Shown here one piece after another: positions 54,733 through 64,000 of a stretch of 64,000 bases of DNA (within the stretch, counting starts at the first letter, position 1; each line of letters starts with the position of its first letter). The position numbers and the translations under genes were made by a program. The notes under the pieces were generated by a model, which was not told where the DNA came from, made no database searches, and saw only the letters and a program-made list of their open reading frames with translations. The stretch comes from Azolla caroliniana (Eukaryota; Polypodiophyta), in assembly GCA_043228905.1 (NCBI GenBank), contig JBHGNT010000010.1, forward strand, positions 11,532,001 through 11,596,000. Reading direction: 5' to 3'.

Positions 54733-55985
54733 TATTCCGTGCTTTTCCCTTCAGAAGGCTTGTAGAGTGTGGGCGAAGGCCGACTACTTCCAGCCATCAT
54801 GGGTAATGTGCCGCTTCGATGGAGCTCTTGGGCTCTTGTTCGGCCGCTCCCTTCATCGCAAAGGCATAGTGATGGGCCATATACTCATTGTAGCCAAGCC
54901 GAGTGACGGGGTTCTTAGCTCTAGATGAGCGTCGAAGTTTTTCGGTCGTCGATGTGAGCGCCTTCTTTACTCTGGGTGTCCACATGATGGGTACACCAAA
55001 CACACTGTCTAGTGAGCGAGCCAACGCATCCGAATCACTGTCGTCGGGGTGGTCGACTTCGTATTCGGGCATCTTACCTTTGCTTTTGTCCAAGGTTGTA
55101 CTTGGCCGCGACGTGCTTGGGTCATGCGTGGGCTCTTGTGGCCCACTAGGCTTTGCCGTAATTGGACTTTCTTCGAACATGTTCGTTTGGGATGCATACA
55201 TTCGCAATGCTTCCGAATACCTTGAGGTGCGACATGATCGGCTTCCTTCCGACGAGGAGCTCGTATGGAGTTAGCTCATGCACTCCATTAGTGGTGCACC
55301 GGTTCATGAGATAGACGGCCGTGGATGCCTTTTCGGTCCAATAGAAGTTCAGCATGTGCTTTCTCATGCATCATGGCGTGTGTTGCCTCGAGTATTTGCC
55401 GATTCTTCCTTTCAGCCACTCCATTTTGTTGGGTGTGTGTCGGCATGAGAATTTTCTCCGAATGCCTTCACTTTGGAGGTAGGAGGTGAATTCATCAGAG
55501 AAGTACTCCTTTCCTCCATCCGATCGTAGGCATCGAATGTGCCGATCGGTTTCTTTTTCGACTTGGCCCTTCAGCTTTTGGAAGTGGGAGAGCACTTCGC
55601 TCTTCTTCTTCATCAGGAAGATCCATGTGTAGCGCGAGTAGTCGTCAAAGAAGGTGATGTAGAATCAGCATCCGCCGATCGTCAGCATTTGAGCCGGTCC
55701 CCATACATCCGAGTGTATGATGTCAAGGAGGCCTTTGCTTGCGTAGCTCTCCTTCGGGAATGGGAGTCGATGTTGTTTGCCGAGTTGGCATGCTTTGCAT
55801 ACTCGATCGACTCGTTTTGACTCGAATGTCGGAAGTCCAATCATGGCTCCCTTTGTTTGCATCGCTCGGAGCCGTTGGAGTTTTATGTGGCCGATTCTCT
55901 TGTGCCACAACTCGATGCTTGTCTCGGTTTTGAGACCTTTGGCATACATGGCCGATTTCATCTCGTTCGAATCGAGGATGGCCAT
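54733..55985 (-). pseudogene. Copia-I GAG-pre-integrase, integrase and RT start
   Basis: Minus strand. SIELWHKRIGHIKLQRLRAM and CKACQLGKQHRLPFPKE (zinc-binding block), DIIHSDVWGPAQM, CLRSDGGKEYFSDEF (second catalytic Asp), MRKHMLNFYWTEKASTAVYL, LKVFGSIANVCIP. A long Ser/Asp-rich linker then leads to RLGYNEYMAHHYAF and SIEAAHYP, the start of RT. Everything after this (RT, RNase H, 3' LTR) is missing at the junction with Copia-G. Several stops. Confidence 0.85.
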
Positions 55986-56015
55986 GCAACCGTCTCTTCA
56001 TCCCTTGGCTATGAG

Positions 56016-57313
56016 TCAACCATCTTTCTCAATGAAACAACCTTCGTTGTTGAAGCGGACTTGCATGCCTTGCTCCATGATTTGGCCGACCGAGACCAAA
56101 TTCTTCGTCATTGTGGGCACATGCAAGACATTCTTGATGCAAGTTTTTTCGTCTTCTTTCTCGAATGGGAAATTGCCGATGTGCCAAATGGGATGTGTGG
56201 TGTTGTCTCCCATTTCTATGAAGCCGGGTCGGTCCGGCGTTTGTAAGTCACGAAACCACTTTTGGTGTGACGTTATATGATGTGAGATGCTAGAATCGAC
56301 GAACCACACGTCTTCCGAGTTGGAGGTGCTTGCGGAGTCGGAGGACGACAGAGAGTTTGCTCTATGCCTCATTACGAAGAGTTCGCCGTAGTCGTCGTAT
56401 TCGGAGTTGACGGCGTAATTCGTGAGTTGTCGACTTGTCGAAGCCGACTCGCTTCTTCTTTTTCTGCACTCCTCCTCGCGGTGGCCAATTTGTCCACAAT
56501 AGTTGCAAATTGCAGGCCTCATTCGCTGACCTTGTTCAGCATGGAAGCTCCCCCCTTCTTCCGAAGGTTCCTTGATGGCTTCCGTGAAGGTTTGAGCTCC
56601 CTTCGTGTGATGGGCCGAATTGGCCTCTTCTACCGTCGTGATCTCCTCCGCCGTGACCTCGTCCTCGGCCACCATCCGAACTTGAGAAGAACATTTGTCC
56701 TTCCGACGTCTTCATCTTGGTTCGGACATGGTTCTCTTCGACCAATAACATTGATTGGAGGTCGACCAATAACGTTTATTTTGATGGAGCCAAGTGAGTC
56801 TCAAATGCTCTTGATCTTGGCGGTGTAGTCCAACACAAACATGTCTTTTTGCCAAATGTTATTCAACTCTTGTTGGAGTTGAAGCTTTCGGGCGGTTATG
56901 TTGGCGGCGAACATTTTCTTTAATTTCTCCCATGCCTCTTTGGGCGTCTTGGCGTCTTGAATGTGGCTAAGCATGTGGTCGTGGACACATGTTGCCAAGC
57001 AATACATGACTCGATTCGCCGCTTGCTCCCATGTTGAGTAGTCGGCGTTCTTTGGGTCAGGTCGATTTTCTTGAGCGTCGTTGATGTAGCTCTAATACCC
57101 TTGGCCAACAAGGTATTGGGTCATTTTGTTCTCCCAAGATGAATAATTGCTCCAGTCTAGCTTTTCACTAGGGAGCGAGCTACCCATTTGTATGTTCATT
57201 TTGATGTAGTGTCTTCCATTTTGCTTTTCTTCCTTCAATCGCGTACTCGTGCTACATAATGGCACTACGATAGCGGATAACCGGAATTTGTCATCGGCAT
57301 TTCGAACACACAA
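56016..57313 (-). pseudogene. Copia-I gag and protease
   Basis: Minus strand. Gag starts in the 57240-57190 region (MGSSLPSEKLDWSNYSSWEN) and continues at 57007-56801 (KEAWEKLKKMFAANITARKL, DYTAKIKSI). A CCHC knuckle, CNYCGQIGHREEEC, lies near 56515-56475. The protease reads VWFVDSSISHHITSHQKWF: the Asp-Ser-Gly triad is changed to Asp-Ser-Ser, which should inactivate it. LHVPTMTKNLVSVGQI follows. Stops and frameshifts separate the parts. Confidence 0.85.
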
Positions 57314-57356
57314 TTATGAAGAGGCGGATGGGTTTAGTGGATGTGCTAAACCACAC

Positions 57357-57368
57357 GCTCTGATACCA
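57357..57368 (-). other. Primer-binding site of Copia-I
   Basis: The minus strand reads TGGTATCAGAGC, the initiator-Met primer site, directly inside the LTR. Confidence 0.9.
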
Positions 57369-57813
57369 TGTTAAGAATTAGGTAAGTAATTAAGGGTTAA
57401 TTAGTACCTAATTATGTGATTAAGTTAATAAGCGGAAGATTAAGTGATATGTGTGTGTATGTGCGTGAGAGGAAGAGAGAGAGGAAGATACACTTATGAA
57501 CAACACAAGATGGGGGATGAGTAACTATATTAAATTAGCATTATCATCATCAAATACAAAAAAAAAATACCCACAATGAGGTATATATAGATCTCATGTG
57601 CAAGGGTGCACATGTGTGAGGAGAATATAGGTACAAGGGTGTAAGTCCTATATTAAATGTACTTGGGAGTGGAGGATCTAGAATATCCCACTTAAGTACA
57701 AGGTCCTATTTAAAGCGTTATAGTCAACACTTCTAACTAGATTCTATCTAGGTAACTACGATGTTACATGGTTGACTAACTAACTAAACTAAGTTGAGTT
57801 TGATCTCTCAACA
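57369..57813 (-). repeat. 5' LTR of Copia-I
   Basis: 445 bp, on the minus strand TGTTGAGAGATCAAAC to CCTAATTCTTAACA. Its outer end abuts a Ty3-C-like fragment at 57814. The matching 3' LTR is not in the window. Confidence 0.85.
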
Positions 57814-58434
57814 AGAGGCTCGGGGGAGAAGTCGACATTCGGGCAGTCGAAAATCCTTGTGGTGGGACACCTGTGCGGGCCATACGGTCGGAAACCGTCT
57901 CCGGCTAAGGTAGAGGCCATTTTGGCAATGAAGGAAGTATGTAGGTCGACCACAGAGGTTCGAAGATTCCTTAGAGCATGTGCATTCTACCACATTTGGA
58001 TTCCACACTACGAGCATATTGTCGGGCCACTCTATGGCTTGCTGAAGAAGGGGTGGAGGTTCGAATTGGGAGAGGAGCACTTGAAGGCGGTACGAAATTG
58101 AAGGAGATGCTGGCAGCGACACTGGCTCTCGGGAAGGCGGTTTACAAGAAGGGAGCTCCAGTATACGTGATGGTCGACACGAGTTCGATCGGAATCGGAT
58201 GGGTGATCAACCATGAGGACGAGGTGATCCAATTCGGAGCAAAGGTACTTAGCAAGCGGCAGCGAGGATATGGCCAAGTCAAGGGAGAACTATGGGGTAA
58301 TGTTTCAGCGGTCAAGGCCGATAAAGACTATTTATTGATAATCATGACAGACTGCCTATTGATTCTCGGTATGGTTTACGGATGCGCGACTCCGGACCTT
58401 GCGATGCTCAGGTGGATCGCATACATAAAGTTCT
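57814..58434 (+). pseudogene. Ty3-C-like RT-RNase H fragment
   Basis: Plus strand, about 620 bp, homologous to 5590-4970 of Ty3-C: STFGQSKILVVGHLCGPYG, PSPAKVEAILAMKE, VRRFLRACAFYHIWIPHYE, YVMVDTSSIGIGWVINHED, SKRQRGYGQVKGELWG, CATPDLAMLRWIAYIKFL. A frameshift lies near 58100. The left edge is the Copia-I LTR and the right edge is the Copia-H LTR, so it is the target in which both Copia elements inserted, or a remnant between them. Confidence 0.9.
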
Positions 58435-58856
58435 TGTGTAGCGGACAAGCTCAACCGGATCCGGATCAGCTGAACAAGCCAGAGCCGGATCAGAGTCCGG
58501 AATGAAGAACCGGATCGGTGTCCGGAACTAGGAGCCGAATCAGATTGGAACCAGTAGGCTGTTAGAGGCCTACGAACCTAGCCTAGTACGTAGACATATT
58601 TTTAGGAGTCAATGTTAGTCGTTGGTATGAGCATTGAAGTACTTGTCAGTACTTCTATTAGTTTGTGTAAGGACTTGTATAAAAGTGCTCTCTGAGCACA
58701 TTCTATGTACAGAGTGTTATCATTTTGAAATTGAGTTTACTGTTCTACTCACTCTGTCTCTCACGTGTAAGGTTTCCATTAAAACCAGTGTCTATATTCT
58801 TTAGCTATCCGGATGAGCTTGTTTTGTTTTAGCTTCCACAATCGTATTCTTTTACA
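58435..58856 (+). repeat. 5' LTR of Copia-H
   Basis: 422 bp from TGTGTAGCGGACAAGCTC to ATTCTTTTACA. It is related to the Copia-B LTR (shared CTTGTATAAAAGTGCTC TATA block at 58674-58692). PBS TGGTATCAGAGC at 58857-58868. Confidence 0.88.
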
Positions 58857-60262
58857 TGGTATCAGAGCACGAGGGTTGAGAACCTTTGCAGTCGACAAGT
58901 GTTTTCTGAAGACAAACCCTAACACCCAGTAAAGAACTGACATAAGAAGGATATGGACCAAGGAATGGCTAGCTCGCCCCCGACGGAGAAGCTCGACATA
59001 TCCAACTATGCATTTTGGTCGTACAAGATGCACTAGTACCTGCTTGGGCATGGCTATTGGAGTTATGTCGACGGAGCCAACGATACGGCACCTGATGCAA
59101 CACACAGGGACTTCCCAACTTGGGAACAACCGGCAAGCAGAGTTATGTACTATTTTGCGTCCAGTGTCGGCGATTAGTTGTTGAGCCATATCCGGGACGT
59201 TAAGATGCCGAAGGAAGCTTGGGGAAACTTGAAGAAGGGCTTCGCTGCAAGCACTATGGCCCGGAAGCTGTAACTTTGACAGAAGTTGAGCAATGTCCGA
59301 TAGAAGGACATGTCGGTGGCCGACTATACGGCCCGGATCAAAGACATCCGCGACTCACTTGCCTCCATCAACATGACCATCGAGGAAGATGAAATGGTAT
59401 AGGTTTGTCTCGGGGGCCTAGCATCAAAGTTCAGAGCATTCCGGACGGCGGTATGTACAAGCGAGAATACGCCCTCATTTTTCGACTTACAGTCGATGCT
59501 CCTTATAGAGGAGAACCACTTGGGTGCTTCAACAAGCACACACACCGACAACAGGATGTTATGCACCAAAGCGGATTGGCCCCATGGTCGTGGCGGACGA
59601 AGCGGATCGGCACACGGTGGAAGTGGCCGACAAGAGCAAAATCGGAGGCACAATGATGGTGCCAACAACAGTTCCGAACCTCCACAAGCAGGGGGAGTCA
59701 AGGCAGTGCCGGGAGCCGATGGGAAATGACTGCGACGGACTGTTGCTACTGTGGTCGGAAGGGCCATAGAGAGATCGAGTGATGGAAGAAGCGCGCCGAT
59801 TCGGATAAATCTTCGGATCCGGCAAGGCCGAACAAGGGAACTGGCAAAGCTCACACTACGCAGGAGGATCGGAAGGATCTGGAATCGGGAAGACTGAAAA
59901 AGGGTCAACCTTTGTGATGAAGCACAAGGTGAACTCAATGAAGAAGACCACTTTCGGATCGAAGGAAGTGTGGTACGTTGACTCCGGAGCATCTAACCAC
60001 ATGACGAGCCACGAAGAGTGGTTCTCGTTTCTAGAAAAGCCAGAGCAACCGGAGACGACACTCCTCTCCTGATAGTGCATGTCAGAGAAGTTCCTTTAAG
60101 TCATGTTGGACAAAAGGGAAAGTTGATGAAAGTTTTACACGTCCCGACAATCACAAAGAACCTGGTATCAGTCGGGCAGATTGTCGACCAGGGGATGCAT
60201 GTGCAGTTTACGCACCTTGGGTGCTTCATTGAGGAAGAGGGTCAGATCATAACGCAAGGGCA
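58857..60262 (+). pseudogene. Copia-H gag and protease
   Basis: Plus strand. Gag from 58952: MASSPPTEKLDISNYAFWSY, LLGHGYWSYVDGAND, KAFRTA-like FRAFRTAVCTSE and FFDLQSMLLIEENHLGAS. Protease: VWYVDSGASNHMTSHEEWF around 59969-60025, then LHVPTITKNLVSVGQIVDQG and LGCFIEEEGQIITQGH, cut at 60266 by the solo LTR. Many stops. Closest to Copia-B. Confidence 0.85.
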
Positions 60263-60326
60263 CCGCTGTCGTGAAGGATTTGCTTCACGATATAAAAATA
60301 AACTTAAATATTGTATTTAGTAATAT

Positions 60327-61369
60327 TGTGGTGTGCATGTGTTCCTTTGTGCCACCCTTTTAGCACACCCTTTTTAGCCAAGCCAACCCAAATGGGTTCC
60401 GTTGTATCAACCATAAATTGATTAAGAAGTAAGAAGCTAAGTAGACTGGTTTTGATCTCTTATGTGCATTTCACATATTGGTGGAGATGACGGGGTACCA
60501 CATATTGGTGGAGATGACGGGGTACCAGTCCCCCACATCCAAGCATCCGCCTCTTCCGCTTCGTAGGTAGCATCGCCCTCACCACCATCACCGACACTCT
60601 TGTTAGTCTCTTGTAGTAGTATCTCTTCTATTAGCACCGCCTTAGTTCACTAGTTAGGCCTCCTGATATCCACCGCTTCATCATCAACATCGCTTCATTG
60701 TCTCTATTTTTTAGTTTCTTTCGTGTTCGTGTTCGTGTTCGTGTTCCTGGTGAGGGCCGCATGGTCGCTCACGCTCGTTCGTGTTCGAGTTCTCGATGAG
60801 GGCCGCACATGGCCGCTCACTCCCGTTCGTGTTCCTGTTCCCAGTGAGGGCCGCATGGTCGCTCACTCCCGTTTGTGTTCCAGTCTCCGGTGAGGACCAC
60901 ACATGGCCGCTCACTCCAACTATTGTTTGTGTTCCAGATCCCAGTGAGGACCGACATGGTCGCTCATGCCCGTTGTTGTTCATGTTCCAGTTCCCGGTGA
61001 GGGCCACATGGTCACTCACTCGTTCGTGTTCCAATTCTCGATGAGGACAACATGGTTGCTCACGCCCGTTGGTGTTCGTGTTCCAACTCTCAACGAGGAC
61101 CGTTCCAGTTCCCGGCAAGGACCACACATGGTCACTCATGCTCCTCAATCTCTTGTTTCTCGCAGGGGGGAAATGTGGTGTGCATGTGTTCCTTTGTGCC
61201 ACCCTTTTAGCACACCCTTTTTAGGATGCGTGTGCCCAAAATGACCCACCCTTTTAGCACACCCTTTTTAGTCAAGCCAACCCAAATGGGTTCCGTTGTA
61301 TCAACTATAAATTGATTAAGAAGTAAGAAGCTAAGTAGACTTGTTTTGATCTCTTATGTGCATTTCACA
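60327..61369 (+). mobile_element. TRIM-like non-autonomous LTR element
   Basis: 1,043 bp. Direct terminal repeats 60327-60475 (149 bp) and 61174-61369 (196 bp) both run TGTGGTGTGCATGTG to TGCATTTCACA. The right copy carries an extra 47 bases that duplicate CACCCTTTTAGCACACCC. ATAT flanks both ends (60323-60326 and 61370-61373). A TGG-initial primer-site candidate (60479) and a purine tract (GCAGGGGGGAAA, 61162-61173) sit where LTR elements need them. No pol domains are present. Size and short LTRs fit TRIM elements. The interior is mostly a minisatellite. Confidence 0.78.
60719..61140 (+). repeat. Minisatellite core of the TRIM-like element
   Basis: Six to seven imperfect units of about 55-62 bp, each with a (C/T)GTTCGTGTTCC block, a CAGTGAGGGCCG-like block and ATGGTCGCTCACTC. 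The first unit is preceded by four TTCGTG repeats (60720-60745). Confidence 0.85.
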
Positions 61370-62249
61370 ATATTTCAAACACTTAAACCCAGAACCTTAT
61401 AAACCAAGCACAATGTATATACTAGTAGGCTAGGCTATTTGTTTTTAGAAATGTTCTCAAGAATGTGCTTCACTATATAAGAATAAACCTAAATATTGTA
61501 TTAAGTAAAATTGAGGGACTTGAACCCTCAACCTTATATACCAAGCACAAAGCATACACGACTAAGCTAGGTTATTTATTTTAAAGTTTTATGTCCATCA
61601 TTATAGTTATCCCATATATATTTTCATACATGGGAGCTTAGATGAGCATGATGGCTATCATGCATCACATGTAACACATGTGCGCCAAATGGTGATCATG
61701 CATCACATGCATGCCATGCATGCCACGCATGTTATGCACCCACACATTATCATTTGCATGAGCACAACTATATAAAGAGGGGGAAGGAAAGTAAGAAGGG
61801 AATCAAGGAAGAGAAACTTAGAAAATAAGATAATTAAACAAACAAGTTAGGTCATTGGGAAGAGGCTTGTGTTTCGAAGTAAGAAATCAAAGAAGTTAGC
61901 TCATTTGGCGAGGAGCCTCGTGTTTTCAAAATCGGAGTCAAGGGTTCGAATCTAGAGTTTAAGGAAGAAAAGTCGTATCTTGTATCAACATTGTACAGTT
62001 GGTAAATTCTTGTATTCTTAATATTTAAAGCTTGTTCTTATCATACCATTTCAATTCTTCAATGATACATTGTCTCTGTCTCTTATCTATGCTCATCTCT
62101 CTCTCGCACATTACTTCTAACTCTTGTTCTTCTTATCCTTAATAATCTTTCTAACATTGTTGCACAAGCCTTATAAAATATATAGCCAACTCCTTTTAAC
62201 CTTAATCCATGCGACTTCGCCGCACGAACCACAACTACCCCGACACCGC

Positions 62250-63012
62250 GATGGGAGGATGTTTATCGATCTTATCCACTCGGATGTGTGGGGACCGACA
62301 TAAAACGTGAGCATCGGTGGGAGTCAATATTTCATCTCCTTCATCGACGATTTCATCCGACACACTTGGATCTATCTAATCAAGAAGAAAAGTGAAGTCT
62401 TCTTATGTTTCTGGGATTTGAAGAACCTTGTCGAACGTGAGACCAGAAGAAAGATCAAGTGTTTGAGATCGGATGGCGAAAAAGAGTATTTTTCCGGCCA
62501 ATTCACAAGCTATCTACAGACAAAGGGAATCTGACGGGAATTCTCTTGTAGATACACATCAGAGCATAACCGCGTGGCCGAGCATTGAAACACGATGTTG
62601 GTAGAAGCGGCAAGGGTGATGCTTGAGGAAAAAGGCATGCCCAAGTTTTATTGGGCCGAAGTGATTCGGATAGCTATCTACATCCAGAATCAGATATCTG
62701 CCTCAGGGACAAAGGTGTCGCCGCATGAACTGTATTTTGAGCGGAAGCCGAATTTGGCACACCTTTGGGTGTTCGGTAGCATTGCATATGTGCATGTACC
62801 GAAGGAAAAACAGAGGAAGTTAGACGTGAAAGCCGAAAAGTGCATTCTCGTCGGCCACTCGGATGAATAGAAGGGTTATAAGTGTTATAACCCCCCCAAT
62901 TGAAAGCGGTCTGAGTCAGCCAAGATGTCGTGTTTGATGAATCGGTATCTTGGTACTTCTCTCCACCCGAACCCGAGCCGATTGGTGTAGATGATTCGGT
63001 GGAATCCGAAAT
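62250..63012 (+). pseudogene. Copia-H integrase
   Basis: Plus strand. DGRMF from the protease end joins straight to DLIHSDVWGPT, so about 100 residues of GAG-pre-integrase are deleted. Then YFISFIDDFIRHTWIY, IKCLRSDGEKEYFSGQF (second Asp), MLVEAARVMLEEKGMPKFYW, LWVFGSIAYVHVPKEKQRKL. Stops at 62532, 62586 and 62868. It ends at about 63012 where LINE K begins; RT and the 3' LTR are absent. Confidence 0.85.
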
Positions 63013-64000
63013 AGAGAGAAGTGTCGAGAGAATTAACTCTTCAACATACAATGGAAATGCAAAAGTTAGAGATCAAAGTTTTGCGTGAAGAACTACATGC
63101 AATGAAGAACATGACTATTCAAATGCAAGATAATCGGATGCCTAAAATAGAAAGAAAAATGTTGAGTCTTGAAGTAGAAAAAGATATTTTAGTGAAGGCA
63201 AATGCCGAAATAAAATCTACAATTGAGGGGAAGGAAGATGTGATCATGACAAGGTGGAAAGATGTTCTGTTGAAAGAAACACCAAAAATCACACAAAGGC
63301 ATTCTAATACCATGGATGTGTTAGATGCAAAGGACCAATATGAAATTGAAAGAGGAATGAATAATATTGTCATTACAAGTATGCAAGAGAATGAAACAAA
63401 TAATTCATTATCTCTCAGAGAGAATATTACGAAATTCTTTGAAGATCACTTTGTTATGTGAGATGTTATTGTATATGCCTCATAGGGTTGGCAAAAAACA
63501 ACTAGAGGGAAAGTCATCTCGAGCTATTGTTTGTACAATCCTTGATGAACATAAAAGGGCGCAATGATTCTAGATAGTAGTAAGGTGTACTTAAAAGGGA
63601 CAAGTTTTTTTGTAACAAAGGATAGAACTCCACAAAAGCAAGAACATAGAAGGCAAGCATATGCATCTAGGAAAGCAAATCAAAATGCATAGCAAGCAAC
63701 GACCTATGGGACTATAAGTGCTTCACGGTTGAAAGTAATGTTTTGGAATTGTAGAGGATATCCATGGAATAAGGGTTTAGGACTCAATGATGTAGCTCAA
63801 GGAATGCATATTATATTTTTGGTTGAAACATAGGAGCATGAGGCAAACCGTATACCTAAGATAGACGATTACCTCATAAAATCGATATGGCCTCACTCCA
63901 AAGGGAATATTGGGCATGCCGAGATAACATGTATCTACCATGAGAGCTTAGATAATTCTATCAAAGTATGCAAATATGATGACTATAAGAGATACATATG
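63013..64000 (+). pseudogene. LINE K: coiled-coil ORF1 and start of the endonuclease
   Basis: Plus strand, cut by the window end. The frame 63021-63461 is a charged coiled coil (MQKLEIKVLREELHAMKNM, KIERKMLSLEVEKDILVK). It is followed, with frameshifts, by VGKKQLEGKSSRAIVCTI and VYLKGTSFFVTKDRTPQKQE, a layout like animal-type LINE ORF1 proteins (coiled coil, RNA-binding domain, basic C-terminus). ORF2 starts near 63733 with LKVMFWNCRGYPWNKGLGL, the APE-endonuclease opening, broken by a stop at 63831. It may be the same family as LINE A, which lacks its 5' part; no shared segment is available to prove it. Confidence 0.7.

Larger units (their letters stand above)
60267..62245. mobile_element. 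Ty3-type solo LTR in Copia-H, itself interrupted
   Basis: From TGTCGTGAAGG to ACCCCGACA, flanked by CCGC at 60263-60266 and 62246-62249 (4-bp duplication). The TGTCG...CGACA termini and 4-bp duplication match Ty3-C, but the sequence is different. Without the nested element it is about 932 bp. A TATA box (CTATATAAAGAGG) lies at 61768-61780, reading on the plus strand. The first 170 bases are partly duplicated (compare 60280-60326 plus 61374-61440 with 61455-61590). ATGCATGCC-type palindromic repeats occupy 61670-61735. No coding sequence, hence solo LTR. Confidence 0.83.

Noticed and set aside
60719-61140. CRISPR-like array of spaced repeats
   Set aside because: Units are imperfect and contiguous, without unique spacers, and lie in a plant LTR element; it is a minisatellite.
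60267-62245. A gene or promoter region between Copia-H protease and integrase
   Set aside because: The 4-bp duplication and TGTCG/CGACA ends show it is an inserted LTR; the TATA box belongs to that LTR.
1-64000. tRNA, rRNA or organellar sequence
   Set aside because: Scanning by eye, I found no cloverleaf, rRNA block or chloroplast/mitochondrial gene fragment. This is not a substitute for a covariance-model search.

Overview
This is nuclear DNA of a land plant. The evidence is two intron-bearing genes of plant type, an NPH3/RPT2-family BTB protein and a VTI1/VTI11-type v-SNARE, set in about 55 kb of decayed retrotransposons. Two genes in 64 kb, a 15.5-kb intron and several transposon types unusual for flowering plants hint at a large-genome non-flowering lineage (lycophyte, fern or conifer). 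These types are a Penelope-like reverse transcriptase, a Ty3 element with a fungal-style RT, and LINEs with a non-plant-L1 RT. The lineage guess is inference; the sequence alone does not name the species.

Left arm (1-20,242). A Copia fragment (1-1,395) is followed by one large nested structure. Copia-B lies on the minus strand, has 397/398-bp LTRs and is bounded by the 5-bp target duplication TTTCA at 1740-1744 and 20238-20242. Inside the end of its pol gene sits Ty3 element C (2673-14980; 681-bp LTRs; 4-bp duplication ACGT). Inside C's 5' LTR sits Copia-D (9391-14667; almost identical LTRs; pol open except for one stop). A separate solo LTR (E1, 16399-17149; duplication GCTTC) interrupts the RT of Copia-B. 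By eye the LTR pairs differ at about 30 sites (B), 20-25 sites (C) and 1-2 sites (D), which matches the nesting order.

Gene island (20,243-46,751). After an upstream region rich in microsatellites comes the NPH3-like gene (22390-24955, three exons, 762 aa). Next are a 3'-truncated L1-type LINE and the VTI1-like gene (28902-46751, five exons, 221 aa). The last VTI1 intron (31054-46598) carries tandem repeats, at least six Copia fragments in both orientations, a second solo LTR of family E (34508-35117; duplication GTAAA), a LINE with endonuclease and RT domains, and a Penelope-like RT relic. The final exon, encoding the membrane anchor, survives beyond all of this.

Right arm (46,752-64,000). 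It holds AT-rich spacer, two LINE 3' ends placed tail to tail (one carrying a MITE with an 8-bp duplication), Copia-G (same family as D), Copia-I (minus), a Ty3-C-like fragment, and Copia-H (plus). Copia-H is interrupted by a Ty3 solo LTR, which is itself interrupted by a 1.04-kb non-autonomous LTR element with a minisatellite core. The window ends in the 5' part of a LINE with a coiled-coil ORF1.

The host genes are unrelated in function: NPH3-family proteins are adaptors for CUL3 ubiquitin ligases in light and auxin signalling, and VTI1 proteins are Qb-SNAREs of Golgi-to-vacuole traffic. Nearly everything else is a record of successive retrotransposition, deletion and local duplication.
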